The notes beneath the pieces were generated by a model. The model did no database searches, had not been told where the DNA came from, and saw nothing but the letters and a program-made list of their open reading frames with translations. From positions 1 to 18,712 of the forward strand of contig JAEZWM010000020.1 in the NCBI GenBank assembly GCA_023443025.1: a stretch of 18,712 bases of DNA. The letters run 5' to 3'. The number at the start of each line of letters is the position of its first letter. Within the stretch, counting starts at the first letter, position 1. A program made the position numbers and the translations under genes. This stretch comes from Bacillota bacterium (GTDB taxonomy: Bacteria > Bacillota > Clostridia > Tissierellales > Peptoniphilaceae). Positions 5,710 to 13,765 of this stretch are shown piece by piece.

Positions 5710-7208
5710 CTATTTACCCCTTTTAAAATTGCGTTTATCATGGAGTCAACGGTAGCTTCTTTTGGCTCCAATGCAGGTATTATACCATAAGCGTTTAATG
5801 TATGTGTGGTAATTGGTCCAATGGACACGGATTTTGTTCCTACCATATTCATAATATTTCTAAACATATTTACGTCGATGTCAGCTTTTTTTAGCGATGA
5901 AATAAAACTGTGTACGGTTGAGGAACTCGTGAAAGTAATGTAGTCGAATCCTTCATTTAACTCTTGAATGGACTTTAAGGTTGGGACTTCTTTAACTGTT
6001 TTATAAATAATAGCTTCAGTACAATTTAACTTTTCAGAACATAAATTAGCAATTACTGCTCTTGATTCTTCAGGTCTTATAATAATTAGATGATCACCTT
6101 TACTAGAGTTTAGAAGTATGGATTCTGAAAATCCTTCTGATGTAAATACCGTAGCTTCAATATCGGGGACTATGCCATAAGTTTTTAAGGATTTTGATGT
6201 TTCACTGCCAATTGAAGCAATTTTATATGCTCCAATAGATCTAATATCACCGAATTCAAAAAGCTTATCCATAAAATATCTTACACCATTTGCACTAGAA
6301 AATGCTATTATTCCAGTGGGTACTTTCTCAAGCAATTCAGAAACATCATAGTTGATGGCTTCGGTTTTGATGGTCGGATAAATTATGACTTCTGCACCCA
6401 AACTAGTTAGTAAATCAAAAGTCCTCCTACTTTGGCTTTTACTTCTAGTTATAACAACTTTTTTACCTCTTAGTGGAAGAGCATCGATAAAATTTATGCT
6501 TTCTGAAAACTTGACTACTTCACCTACTAAAATCAGTGAAGGAGTTTTAAAAATACTAAAGTCTTCCAGTCTAGTCACCTCATCAAGGGTTAACATGTGC
6601 GACTCTTGATCCGGATGCGTTGCATTGTAGAGCACCATAATGGGTGTCGATGGTTTCATACCACCTTCTATAAGTCCCGATGCGATCGCTTTTAAATTTG
6701 CAACCCCCATATAAAACACGAGAGTTCCGGGGAGTTTAGCATACATGGCGAAGTCGATGGACTCAGCTCCTTTTAGATGTCCTGTAATTAAATGAATACT
6801 GGTTGCAATACCTCTATATGTTACAGGAACTCCTGCATAAGCAAATCCTCCAATTCCACTTGTAATCCCTGGAATTACTTCAAACTCCGCACCTTTATCC
6901 ATAAGGTACATGGCTTCTTCGCCGCCTCTGCCAAAAACATAAGGGTCGCCACCTTTTAATCTGACCACGATGTCATGCTTAAGAGATAATTCATAAAGAA
7001 GGCTATTTATATCTTCTTGATCCATAGAATGGTGACCTGCTGATTTTCCGCAGTAAATTTTCTCAGCAGATTCATTTTCATCAAGAAGATGTGGACTTGC
7101 TAGCCTATCGTAAACAATGGCATCTGCCATCCTTAAAACTTCTAATCCTTTAACTGTAATTAAACCGGGATCGCCGGGACCTGCTCCGACTAAATAGACT
7201 TTTCCCAT
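5703..7208 (-). CDS. cobA-hemD: Fused uroporphyrinogen-III C-methyltransferase / uroporphyrinogen-III synthase
   Basis: Two-domain enzyme. The N-terminal half (about 1-240) is the SAM-dependent methyltransferase that converts uroporphyrinogen III to precorrin-2: VGAGPGDPGLITVKG (7-21), RLKGGDPYVFGRGGEEA (83-99) and VIPGITSG are the family motifs. The C-terminal half (about 247-501, starting GKKVVITRSKSQSRRTFDLL) is HemD, which closes hydroxymethylbilane to uroporphyrinogen III; IAFSSANGVRYF and YITFTSSSTV are its typical strands. This CobA-HemD fusion is common in Clostridia and channels flux to siroheme or cobalamin. It overlaps hemC by 19 nt upstream and hemB by 7 nt downstream. Confidence 0.95.
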   Translation of the reverse strand: MGKVYLVGAGPGDPGLITVKGLEVLRMADAIVYDRLASPHLLDENESAEKIYCGKSAGHHSMDQEDINSLLYELSLKHDIVVRLKGGDPYVFGRGGEEAMYLMDKGAEFEVIPGITSGIGGFAYAGVPVTYRGIATSIHLITGHLKGAESIDFAMYAKLPGTLVFYMGVANLKAIASGLIEGGMKPSTPIMVLYNATHPDQESHMLTLDEVTRLEDFSIFKTPSLILVGEVVKFSESINFIDALPLRGKKVVITRSKSQSRRTFDLLTSLGAEVIIYPTIKTEAINYDVSELLEKVPTGIIAFSSANGVRYFMDKLFEFGDIRSIGAYKIASIGSETSKSLKTYGIVPDIEATVFTSEGFSESILLNSSKGDHLIIIRPEESRAVIANLCSEKLNCTEAIIYKTVKEVPTLKSIQELNEGFDYITFTSSSTVHSFISSLKKADIDVNMFRNIMNMVGTKSVSIGPITTHTLNAYGIIPALEPKEATVDSMINAILKGVNRC

Positions 7209-8119
7209 TTTTCAATTCTCCTTTTAACTTCTTCTTTTAAATCTATCGCTAGTGAAATAGCACTTTTTTCAGCATTTTCATAATCTGTCTCTATAGTTTT
7301 TTTAGAATAAATCGTATGATGTTCTGAACCAAAAAGTCCTGTTATTTCTAAAGAGTTTCCTTTATGATTTAGATTAATGGCCATGGGGACATGACAGCCT
7401 CCATTGAGCTGGGTCATAAATGCCCTTTCAATTGTCATCTCTAAATAAGACTTTACGTGGTTAAGAGGTGCTAAAATTTCGTTAATCTCTTTATTTGATT
7501 TAAGAGTTTGAATTGCCAGTAAACCCTGGCATGGTGGTGGCATAAACACTGATACAGGGAGGACATACTCGTTTAAATTCGAAAGATTTAAACGGTTGAT
7601 CCCGGCCTTTGCAAGTATAACACCATCGAGCTCCATCTCTTCAATCTTTCTAATCCTCGTTGTTATGTTTCCTCTTATGGGGATGGTTGTAGAGTTTTTA
7701 AATAACTCACCACAAAAAAAGATTCTTCTTATAGAGCCCGTTCCAATTTTGAATTGCCCTAGCTTAAAGTCTTCAAAGCTCAGCTTTTCTCTCATAATAA
7801 GGACGTCGGAAGGATTTTCACGCTCAAGGGTTATGGGGAAGTGGAATAGCGGGTTTACATCCGAAGGCATATCCTTCATTGAATGCACGGCAATGTCTAT
7901 ACTTCCATCAACAAGGCTATCTTCAATTTCTTTAGTGAAGATTCCTTTTCGGTCTATATCCTGTAGTCTAACATCCTGTTTTATATCGCCTAAGGTTTTT
8001 ATAATCTTTATGTCCACATCATAATCGGGATGAATATCCATAATCTTTTTTTGTAATGTTTTAGTTTGAGCAACCGCAAGCTCTGAACCTCTAGTACCTA
8101 TAATAATTTTCTTTTTCAT
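7190..8119 (-). CDS. hemC: Hydroxymethylbilane synthase (porphobilinogen deaminase)
   Basis: Polymerises four porphobilinogens to hydroxymethylbilane. It begins IIIGTRGSELAVAQT, a family signature. Asp83 lies in HSMKDMP (catalytic), GTGSIRR is at 127-132, and Cys242 in NGGCHVPMA carries the dipyrromethane cofactor. The usual PA(P/A)GQGALAIE block reads PPPCQGLLAIQ, a mild divergence. The 309-residue length is normal. It sits 10 nt after sirC and overlaps cobA/hemD by 19 nt, so the operon is translationally coupled. Confidence 0.96.
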   Translation of the reverse strand: MKKKIIIGTRGSELAVAQTKTLQKKIMDIHPDYDVDIKIIKTLGDIKQDVRLQDIDRKGIFTKEIEDSLVDGSIDIAVHSMKDMPSDVNPLFHFPITLERENPSDVLIMREKLSFEDFKLGQFKIGTGSIRRIFFCGELFKNSTTIPIRGNITTRIRKIEEMELDGVILAKAGINRLNLSNLNEYVLPVSVFMPPPCQGLLAIQTLKSNKEINEILAPLNHVKSYLEMTIERAFMTQLNGGCHVPMAINLNHKGNSLEITGLFGSEHHTIYSKKTIETDYENAEKSAISLAIDLKEEVKRRIEKWEKSI

Positions 8120-8129
8120 TTTATATTCC

Positions 8130-8738
8130 TTATTTTAGTTTATCCAGTAATTCTGTCAGTTCCGCTAAGCTATAATTTTGTATTTCTTTAAGTATTCGTT
8201 TTCTATCTTCTATATCTTCATATTTTAATTTGAGCATTTCACGCACTTCTGAGTACATCTCCATCTTGTTAGCAAGTTCTTGAAGATCGATTTTTTCTTT
8301 TATCTGCTGGTGTATATATTTGTTGTAGAGAGGGGATAGTCCTTGTGTAGATGTTGCAATAGTTATATTATCAATTTCCAGTACGGTAGGTGTGATAAAT
8401 CTGCTCGCATCTCTTTTGTCCGTTCTAACATAGAGTAGATTGGTATCCTTTAATAGTTCTTCGTATCTTTCCTGAAGTTCATAATCGTCAGTTGCGAAGA
8501 TTACCAAGAAAAACGAGCTGACGAAATCAATCATCTCTATTGTAAGATGCATTTTTTTATGCTTTATTTCGTTTTTGTCTACTAAATCTTTTATATAATC
8601 CGTGATGCTTGGAGAAATTATCGTGATATCAGCACCCATACCAACAAGGTTTTTCAACTTTCTAGTTGCAACATAACCTCCACCAACGATTAATACTGTT
8701 TTGGAATTGAGGTCTAACATAACAGGATAGTATCGCAT
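8130..8738 (-). CDS. Precorrin-2 dehydrogenase (SirC/Met8-like)
   Basis: NAD-dependent oxidation of precorrin-2 to sirohydrochlorin, perhaps also metal insertion as in Met8p/CysG. MRYYPVMLDLNSKTVLIVGG is followed by GYVATRKLKNL, the Rossmann glycine loop and xxRK motif. TPTVLEIDNITIATST and GLSPLYNK match the mid-domain of the family. The 202 residues include a helical C-terminal dimerisation part but no methyltransferase domain. Upstream in-frame ATGs exist (to 8771), but AAGGAG six bases before the ATG at 8738 fixes the start. First gene of the operon sirC-hemC-cobA/hemD-hemB. No hemA is present, although it often heads such operons. Confidence 0.9.
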   Translation of the reverse strand: MRYYPVMLDLNSKTVLIVGGGYVATRKLKNLVGMGADITIISPSITDYIKDLVDKNEIKHKKMHLTIEMIDFVSSFFLVIFATDDYELQERYEELLKDTNLLYVRTDKRDASRFITPTVLEIDNITIATSTQGLSPLYNKYIHQQIKEKIDLQELANKMEMYSEVREMLKLKYEDIEDRKRILKEIQNYSLAELTELLDKLK

Positions 8739-8810
8739 AATATGCTCCTTCATGTATTTTTTAAAAATCAAAGTTTTGTTATTATAAATTATTTATTCAA
8801 TGTCTTTCTA

Positions 8811-8838
8811 ATTATAACCTATATATTAAAGAAATCAA
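8811..8838 (-). promoter_or_regulatory. Candidate promoter of the tetrapyrrole operon
   Basis: On the minus strand TTGATT (8833-8838), 16-nt spacer, TATAAT (8811-8816), about 70 nt before the sirC start. The -35 overlaps the edge of the upstream terminator hairpin. Confidence 0.5.
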
Positions 8839-8873
8839 AAAACCTACCTTGATTTCTAAGAGGTAGGTTTTTT
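8837..8873. terminator. Terminator after the LOR/SDH gene pair, overlapping an alternative hairpin
   Basis: AAAAAACCTACC pairs with GGTAGGTTTTTT across a 13-nt loop, giving a G/C-containing stem followed by T6 on both strands. It lies 38 nt downstream of the LOR/SDH paralogue stop. An alternative 8-bp hairpin GAAATCAA/TTGATTTC (8831-8838 with 8849-8856) uses part of the same sequence and cannot form at the same time. Confidence 0.75.
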
Positions 8874-8911
8874 GTATAGAGGTGTTTAGGAGCGCGAAAA
8901 TAGTTATTTAC

Positions 8912-10003
8912 TTATTCTACTGCTCTATTTATATTTCTTAAAAAGTCTTGTGCATTAGTAACGATTGAAGTTGCAGTTAGCGTTCCTCTGTCTGAGAGTT
9001 TATTTACTGCAAACTCTTGAATGTCTACTGTGTATATATAAACTGGTCTTATATCATCTTCAAACTTATTGTACGAAGGTGTCATATTACCACTTGCTAT
9101 TGTAAATAGTATTGCAGACATCATAATAATTGTTGATGACTTTCTTGTATATGCTCTCATTGCATCTTGAGCTTTATATACATCCAACTGAGCATCCGGA
9201 AGTGTAAATCTGTCTCTGATAGATGCCGATATTACGACGGGTATATCCATATCATATGCTGCTTTTATAAAACCGTCTTGAACGACTCCTGATTCAGTAA
9301 ATTTTTTTAGTGAACCATATGATCTTGCAAGATTTATGGTATCATAAAGTGCATTGTTTGTATTTTGCTCATGAGTAAAAATCTCTTGTCCCCAAGCGCT
9401 TTTAAATACACCCATTTCAAGGTCTATAGCTGCTGTGTTGTTTCCGCAGAAAATTGCGTCTACATACCCTTTTCTAATGATGTCCTCAAGTGCACTTCTA
9501 GCATCTTTGTCAAGAGAAACTGCAGATCCAACTACCCAAGTAATGAATCCATTATTCTCTCTTTCAAACCTTAGAAGTTCATAAAGATTATCATAGTCTA
9601 TGGAGTAGGCTGTCTCACGTGAACGGCCTGATCGAAATGCAAAACTATCACTTTCTACTTCGTCTGCTAAAAATCCTCCTGTGTACATGTAGATTCCTTC
9701 AGATCCATCTTCTGTTCTGCCAATTGCAACTTTGTCACCGGCTTTTAGATTTCTAAATTCAACTATACTTACTTTTTCAGAGCCTTCTGTATCGTCTACC
9801 ACTGCAACTGTATCCATACGACTTTCAGTAGCTAGCACCCATTTACCATTGACTTTAAAGTATTCAGGATAAACGGAAAGAGCATGATAATTTGCCGGAG
9901 CGATACCATCTTTTTCTACAACTTCTAATACAACATCAGGGGCATTCACAAAAAATTCGGAATCAAAGGAAGGCTCTCTATACTTTGGCATATTAAATTT
10001 CAT
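8912..10003 (-). CDS. LOR/SDH-family protein (archaeal ornithine cyclodeaminase/ArgZ-C-like), diverged paralogue
   Basis: 363 residues, co-linear throughout with the gene upstream. The N-terminal beta domain (KDGIAPANYHALSVYPEYF ... FRNLKAGDKVAIG) and the nucleotide-binding domain (CGNNTAAIDLEMG at 186-198, ASIRDRFTLPDA at 260-271, VTNAQDF near the end) are those of the LOR/SDH, TIGR00300-type family. Characterised members are archaeal ornithine cyclodeaminase and the C-terminal part of arginine dihydrolase ArgZ/AgrE. The family motif GSIRDDGPLP is changed here (ASIRDRFTLP), and the His of ATHDLE is replaced (AAIDLE), so catalysis may be altered or lost. AGGAGG precedes the ATG, and the start overlaps the upstream gene by 11 nt. 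A heteromer with its neighbour is plausible but not shown. Confidence 0.8.
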   Translation of the reverse strand: MKFNMPKYREPSFDSEFFVNAPDVVLEVVEKDGIAPANYHALSVYPEYFKVNGKWVLATESRMDTVAVVDDTEGSEKVSIVEFRNLKAGDKVAIGRTEDGSEGIYMYTGGFLADEVESDSFAFRSGRSRETAYSIDYDNLYELLRFERENNGFITWVVGSAVSLDKDARSALEDIIRKGYVDAIFCGNNTAAIDLEMGVFKSAWGQEIFTHEQNTNNALYDTINLARSYGSLKKFTESGVVQDGFIKAAYDMDIPVVISASIRDRFTLPDAQLDVYKAQDAMRAYTRKSSTIIMMSAILFTIASGNMTPSYNKFEDDIRPVYIYTVDIQEFAVNKLSDRGTLTATSIVTNAQDFLRNINRAVE

Positions 10004-11084
10004 GGATATCCTCCTTTTTTATAAGTGCTCTTTCACAGTTGACTACAAAATCTTGCACATTAGTAATTATGGTTCTTACAGCCATCATTTCCCTTGCGGC
10101 TACAACTTTTCTGGTAACATTTTCTGTAACATCTATGGAGAACATGTATACCGGAGTTATGTTTTCATCGTCTCTTATAGTATAGCCGGAAGCTAAGTTT
10201 GCAACTGATACGCTGTGAAGAAGGGTGGCAAGGCATATTATGAGAGTTGCCTTATCGAGCTGTTCTTTAGTTTTATCTAGTGCCTGTTCAACATTTGACA
10301 TCACTTCAGGTAGAGGACCATCATCTCTGATGGAGCCTGAAAGTACTATAGGTATATCTAATTCATATAATTTTTTAATAAATCCATTTTTAACATTACC
10401 GGATTCTATAAAGTTAGAGATGGAACCTGCACGTCTTACTTCATTTAATAGATCAAGATGGTTATAATGACCCATGGGAACATTTTCTTGAGTATAGATA
10501 TTTTGACCAAGGGCTGTGTTTAAATAGCCTCCCTCAAGGTCATGAGTTGCGATTGCATTACCACCCAATAGACAATTCACATAACCTTTTTCAGCAAGAT
10601 GCGTTAGTGCTATTCTAGTGTCATAATCAAAAATTACCGAAGGCCCAAGAACCCAGACTATATGTCCATTATTTTCTTTCTCATATTTCATAAGCTCAAA
10701 AAGTAAATCGTAGTCAGAAGAGAATGAAGTCTCTGCTGCATGACCATAACTCCTTTGTACCTCTTCGCTAAAACCACGTTTATAGATTAAAATCCCCGTG
10801 CTTCCATCTGTTTCACGACCGATGACTACTTCATCACCATTTTTTAAATTTCTTAATTCAACAACTTTGATTTCGCCGTCTTTAACGACTGCTGCACAAT
10901 TTAGTGAATTATGTTTTGGAATAATCCAATTATCATCTACCTTGTAAAAAGTGGGGAGATGACTTGATAAGTAAAAGTTGTCCGGCGCTACTCCATCATG
11001 ATTTACAACTGATGTTTCAACATTTTTAGCTGATTGGAATTTAGCTTTTTTGAAATCTGGACGATTAAAAACTGAGTATACCAT
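9993..11084 (-). CDS. LOR/SDH-family protein (archaeal ornithine cyclodeaminase/ArgZ-C-like), canonical paralogue
   Basis: 363 residues. VNHDGVAPDNFYLSSHLPTF (about 28-46) and VVELRNLKNGDEVVIG form the N-terminal domain. GGNAIATHDLEGG (174-186), GHYNHLDLLNEVRRAGSI, GSIRDDGPLPEV (250-261) and LATLLHSVSVANL are the conserved blocks of the LOR/SDH (TIGR00300) family. The known reaction in the family is NAD-dependent ornithine cyclodeamination to proline and ammonia, which would suit an amino-acid fermenter, but the substrate cannot be read from the sequence. AGGAGG stands five bases before the ATG. First gene of a two-gene unit with the diverged paralogue; divergent from mtnA. Confidence 0.85.
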   Translation of the reverse strand: MVYSVFNRPDFKKAKFQSAKNVETSVVNHDGVAPDNFYLSSHLPTFYKVDDNWIIPKHNSLNCAAVVKDGEIKVVELRNLKNGDEVVIGRETDGSTGILIYKRGFSEEVQRSYGHAAETSFSSDYDLLFELMKYEKENNGHIVWVLGPSVIFDYDTRIALTHLAEKGYVNCLLGGNAIATHDLEGGYLNTALGQNIYTQENVPMGHYNHLDLLNEVRRAGSISNFIESGNVKNGFIKKLYELDIPIVLSGSIRDDGPLPEVMSNVEQALDKTKEQLDKATLIICLATLLHSVSVANLASGYTIRDDENITPVYMFSIDVTENVTRKVVAAREMMAVRTIITNVQDFVVNCERALIKKEDIHEI

Positions 11085-11266
11085 CTTGGCCTCCTATTCA
11101 TGTAATGTAAAAAATTGACAAAACGATTTCCTAAAACTATCATACTAGATAACAAAATTTATTGCAACACTTGTTATATTCTTTCATGAATATTCATATT
11201 AAAATATTATCCTTATTAGCATATATACTAGATAAATGATAAAATAGAGTTGAAAGTGGAGGGATT

Positions 11267-12301
11267 ATGAAAAGACAAGATTATGATTTAGCTTTTTTAT
11301 TAAAATATGAAAACGTTGCTTGGTTTGATAATGGAGTGGTAAGAATTCTCGATAGAAGATGTTATCCGGGTAGTATAGAATTTGTTTATTGTAATACTCA
11401 CACCGAAGTAGCTACAGCTATTAGAGAGATGGTCACTCAGTCTGCAGGACCTTACACTGCGGCAGGGATGGGAATGGCTCTGGCAGCGTATAACTATGAT
11501 GGAAGTGGTAATTTAATTAAATATTTAGTATCAGCCGCTGAAGAACTGTCTACAGCTAGACCAACTACTACAAATAGAATGAGACAAGTTACAAGAGGCT
11601 GTATAGAAGCTGCTGAGATGGCAATTGCAAATAATTCTGATCCTGTTAAAGCTATTATAGACAGAACTATTGACTCTTTAAACAGAAGATATGCCACGAT
11701 GCAGTTGGTAGGAGATAATCTTGCTTCGCTATTTAAGAGTAGCTCAACTATTATGACTCAGTGCTATGGTGAAACCATAGTCGGAACCATGCTTAGAGCT
11801 TCTAATAGCTTGAAGTATAATCCAAAGTTTATAGTTCCTGAGACAAGACCATTTCTTCAAGGTGCAAGACTTACGGCGTCTGTCATACAAGATATGGGAT
11901 ATGAACTAAGGCTAATAACAGATAATATGGCTGCATGGGCGATGAATCATTATGGAGTCGATTTGTTTACATCTGCTGCAGATACCATAACCACGGACGG
12001 ATATGTAGTAAACAAAGTCGGTACCCTACAGTTAGCAATCCTAGCAAAATACTTTAATATACCATATTATGTTACAGGTATACCGGATGATTTGTCTGTT
12101 AATGATGTAAATATTGAATTTAGAAACCCGGAGGAAGTTACCGGTTTTATGGGAACAAGAACAACAGCGGAAGGGGTGGAAGGAATTTATCCTGCTTTTG
12201 ATATTACACCTCCCGAATTAATTACTGGATATGTAACCGATGTAGGTGTTCTTGATTTAAAAGAACTTAAAAATTATAAAAAAGTATATGAATTTTATTA
12301 A
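11267..12301 (+). CDS. MtnA-like methylthioribose-1-phosphate isomerase (eIF2B-type fold), divergent
   Basis: 344 residues, full length for MtnA, which isomerises 5-methylthioribose-1-phosphate to the ribulose form. ETRPFLQGARLTA, LITDNMAAWAM, NKVGTLQLAILAKYFNIPYY and NPAFDITP-like YPAFDITPPELI are strong family blocks. Both catalytic residues appear to be present: Cys166 in IMTQCYGE and Asp239 in SAADTITTDG. The usual RGAPAIG loop is replaced by SAGPYTAAG and the CNAGS loop by CYGET, so this is a divergent branch and the substrate could differ. GGAGGG precedes the ATG. The mtnP-like gene follows after 11 nt, which supports a role in methylthioadenosine salvage. Confidence 0.8.
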   Translation: MKRQDYDLAFLLKYENVAWFDNGVVRILDRRCYPGSIEFVYCNTHTEVATAIREMVTQSAGPYTAAGMGMALAAYNYDGSGNLIKYLVSAAEELSTARPTTTNRMRQVTRGCIEAAEMAIANNSDPVKAIIDRTIDSLNRRYATMQLVGDNLASLFKSSSTIMTQCYGETIVGTMLRASNSLKYNPKFIVPETRPFLQGARLTASVIQDMGYELRLITDNMAAWAMNHYGVDLFTSAADTITTDGYVVNKVGTLQLAILAKYFNIPYYVTGIPDDLSVNDVNIEFRNPEEVTGFMGTRTTAEGVEGIYPAFDITPPELITGYVTDVGVLDLKELKNYKKVYEFY

Positions 12302-12312
12302 GAGGTGATATT

Positions 12313-13071
12313 TTGAAATATGCAATTATAGGTGGAACAGGAGTATACAGTGCAGGAGAAGGTAGGTCTACTAGCGTTGAAACCGAATACGGAACAGTTG
12401 AGGTTGATGTTTTAGATTTTGATGGTAAAGAGGTAGCTTTTATTTCGAGACATGGTAAGGACCATTCGATACCACCGCATAAGATAAATTATAGAGCAAA
12501 TATGATGGCATTACATGAGCTAGGTGTGAGGTATATATACGGAATCGTTGCAGTAGGTTCCATGAATGAGAATTATGTACCGGGCGATATTGTAATAGCA
12601 AATGATTTTCTGGATTTTACTAAAACTAGAGAACACACTTATTTTACAGGTGGAGAGCATGGAGTTAGACATGTAGAGATGTCTGATCCTTATTGTAAGA
12701 ATTTGAGAGCAAAATTAAGTGCTCTTGCTTATAATGATGGTGTAAAAATTGCCGGGGAAGGTGTATATGTAACAGCAGAAGGACCTAGATTTGAAACTGC
12801 AGCTGAGATTAGATTTATGAAGATGGTTGGAGGAGATATAGTCGGAATGACTAATGTCCCTGAAGTTACATTGGCTAAAGAACTTGGTATGTGCTATAGT
12901 GCAGTGGGAATCATAACCAACTGGTGTACCGGGATGACTACTGAAATTGTAGGACATGACATTGATGCTACAATGAAAGATAGAAAAGATACACTAACAG
13001 AACTTTTTTTGAAGGTATTTAATGAAGGTCTCGATCAAGAACATTGTAACTGTTCTGATTCTTTAATTTAA
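12313..13071 (+). CDS. MtnP-type purine nucleoside phosphorylase (methylthioadenosine/methylthioinosine)
   Basis: 252-residue PNP/MTAP family enzyme that splits a purine nucleoside with phosphate. IIGGTGVYSAGEG (phosphate loop), SRHGKDHSIPPHKINYRANM, GVYVTAEGPRFETAAEIR and GMTNVPEVTLAKE are the family blocks. The base-recognition segment reads ITNWCTG (Asn203, Cys205) where adenine-specific MTAP has TDYD, so a 6-oxopurine such as methylthioinosine is possible. The start is TTG, with AGAGGTG five bases upstream; the nearby ATG at 12320 is out of frame. Cotranscribed with the MtnA-like gene, whose substrate it would produce. The Cys-containing tail EHCNCSD is unusual. Confidence 0.85.
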   Translation: MKYAIIGGTGVYSAGEGRSTSVETEYGTVEVDVLDFDGKEVAFISRHGKDHSIPPHKINYRANMMALHELGVRYIYGIVAVGSMNENYVPGDIVIANDFLDFTKTREHTYFTGGEHGVRHVEMSDPYCKNLRAKLSALAYNDGVKIAGEGVYVTAEGPRFETAAEIRFMKMVGGDIVGMTNVPEVTLAKELGMCYSAVGIITNWCTGMTTEIVGHDIDATMKDRKDTLTELFLKVFNEGLDQEHCNCSDSLI

Positions 13072-13245
13072 TATCTTATTCAAGTTAATAATTATAGTGA
13101 AAAGTAAACTTAAAGGTACTAGGATTTCTATAAAATGTAAGATTTAAAACCAGGATAATAAAAGCTTAAATGCTTTCTTAAGTAAAGAGGTTTATAATAT
13201 AAGTGGAAAAAATATACTCAGTTTTACTTTTAAAGGAGTAATAAG

Positions 13246-13596
13246 TTGATGAGTATAAAAATAAAGAAAACTCAAAATTCTTTGAAAAGAGTATTATCTT
13301 ATTTAGAGAATTACCGGATTTTTTTTACTCAAAACGACGAAGATCATCAAATACAGTATTTTAATAATTATATTACACCTCAAATATATGAAAATGGATA
13401 TGATGAAATAGTTAGTGTATATATTGTAAAAATATTAGCTCACTTGTAGATTTTAGATAAAATAGAGTTTGAGAATTTTACTGAAGTTTTCAGTAGATTT
13501 ATTGTAGGGAAGATGGTAGATACTCCGGAAATAATCGTAAAAAGTATTTTAGCTAAAATATTATTTGTTATAAAATTAAAAAGAATTAATTTATAA
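13246..13596 (+). pseudogene. Small unknown gene interrupted by an in-frame TAG
   Basis: Unrecognised. From a TTG (13246) or ATG (13249) start behind AAAGGAG, the frame encodes about 67 residues (SIKIKKTQNSLKRVLSYLEN ... VSVYIVKILAHL) and meets TAG at 13447-13449. The same frame then stays open for 48 further codons, with comparable composition (ILDKIEFENFTEVFSRFIVG ... FVIKLKRINL), to TAA at 13594. The continuity suggests a roughly 116-residue gene broken by a recent nonsense mutation. It could instead be a genuine 67-residue protein with chance extension in AT-rich DNA. A TATAAT-like -10 is visible near 13193. No conserved domain is recognised. Confidence 0.45.
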
Positions 13597-13765
13597 ACTA
13601 GACTTCTAGAAGATAGCATATAAAATGATACTGAGAGTTTCGATGAGATGGCATCTATGCAAACTCATTAAGTTGATGAGATACGCAAGTTAGAGATGTG
13701 TTTGAATAGGTAATTATTTGGGTAATAGATAAAGTGATACAAATATAATACAAGGAGCAAATATA

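Noticed and set aside
11186..11197. ATGAATATTCAT palindrome in the LOR/SDH-mtnA intergenic region as an ArgR box
   Set aside because: It has TGAAT and ATTCA half-sites but lacks the spacer of a real ARG box, leaving only a short AT palindrome.
13597..13765. Riboswitch (for example molybdenum cofactor type) before the molbindin gene
   Set aside because: Only short local inverted repeats are visible, and no conserved riboswitch core could be recognised.
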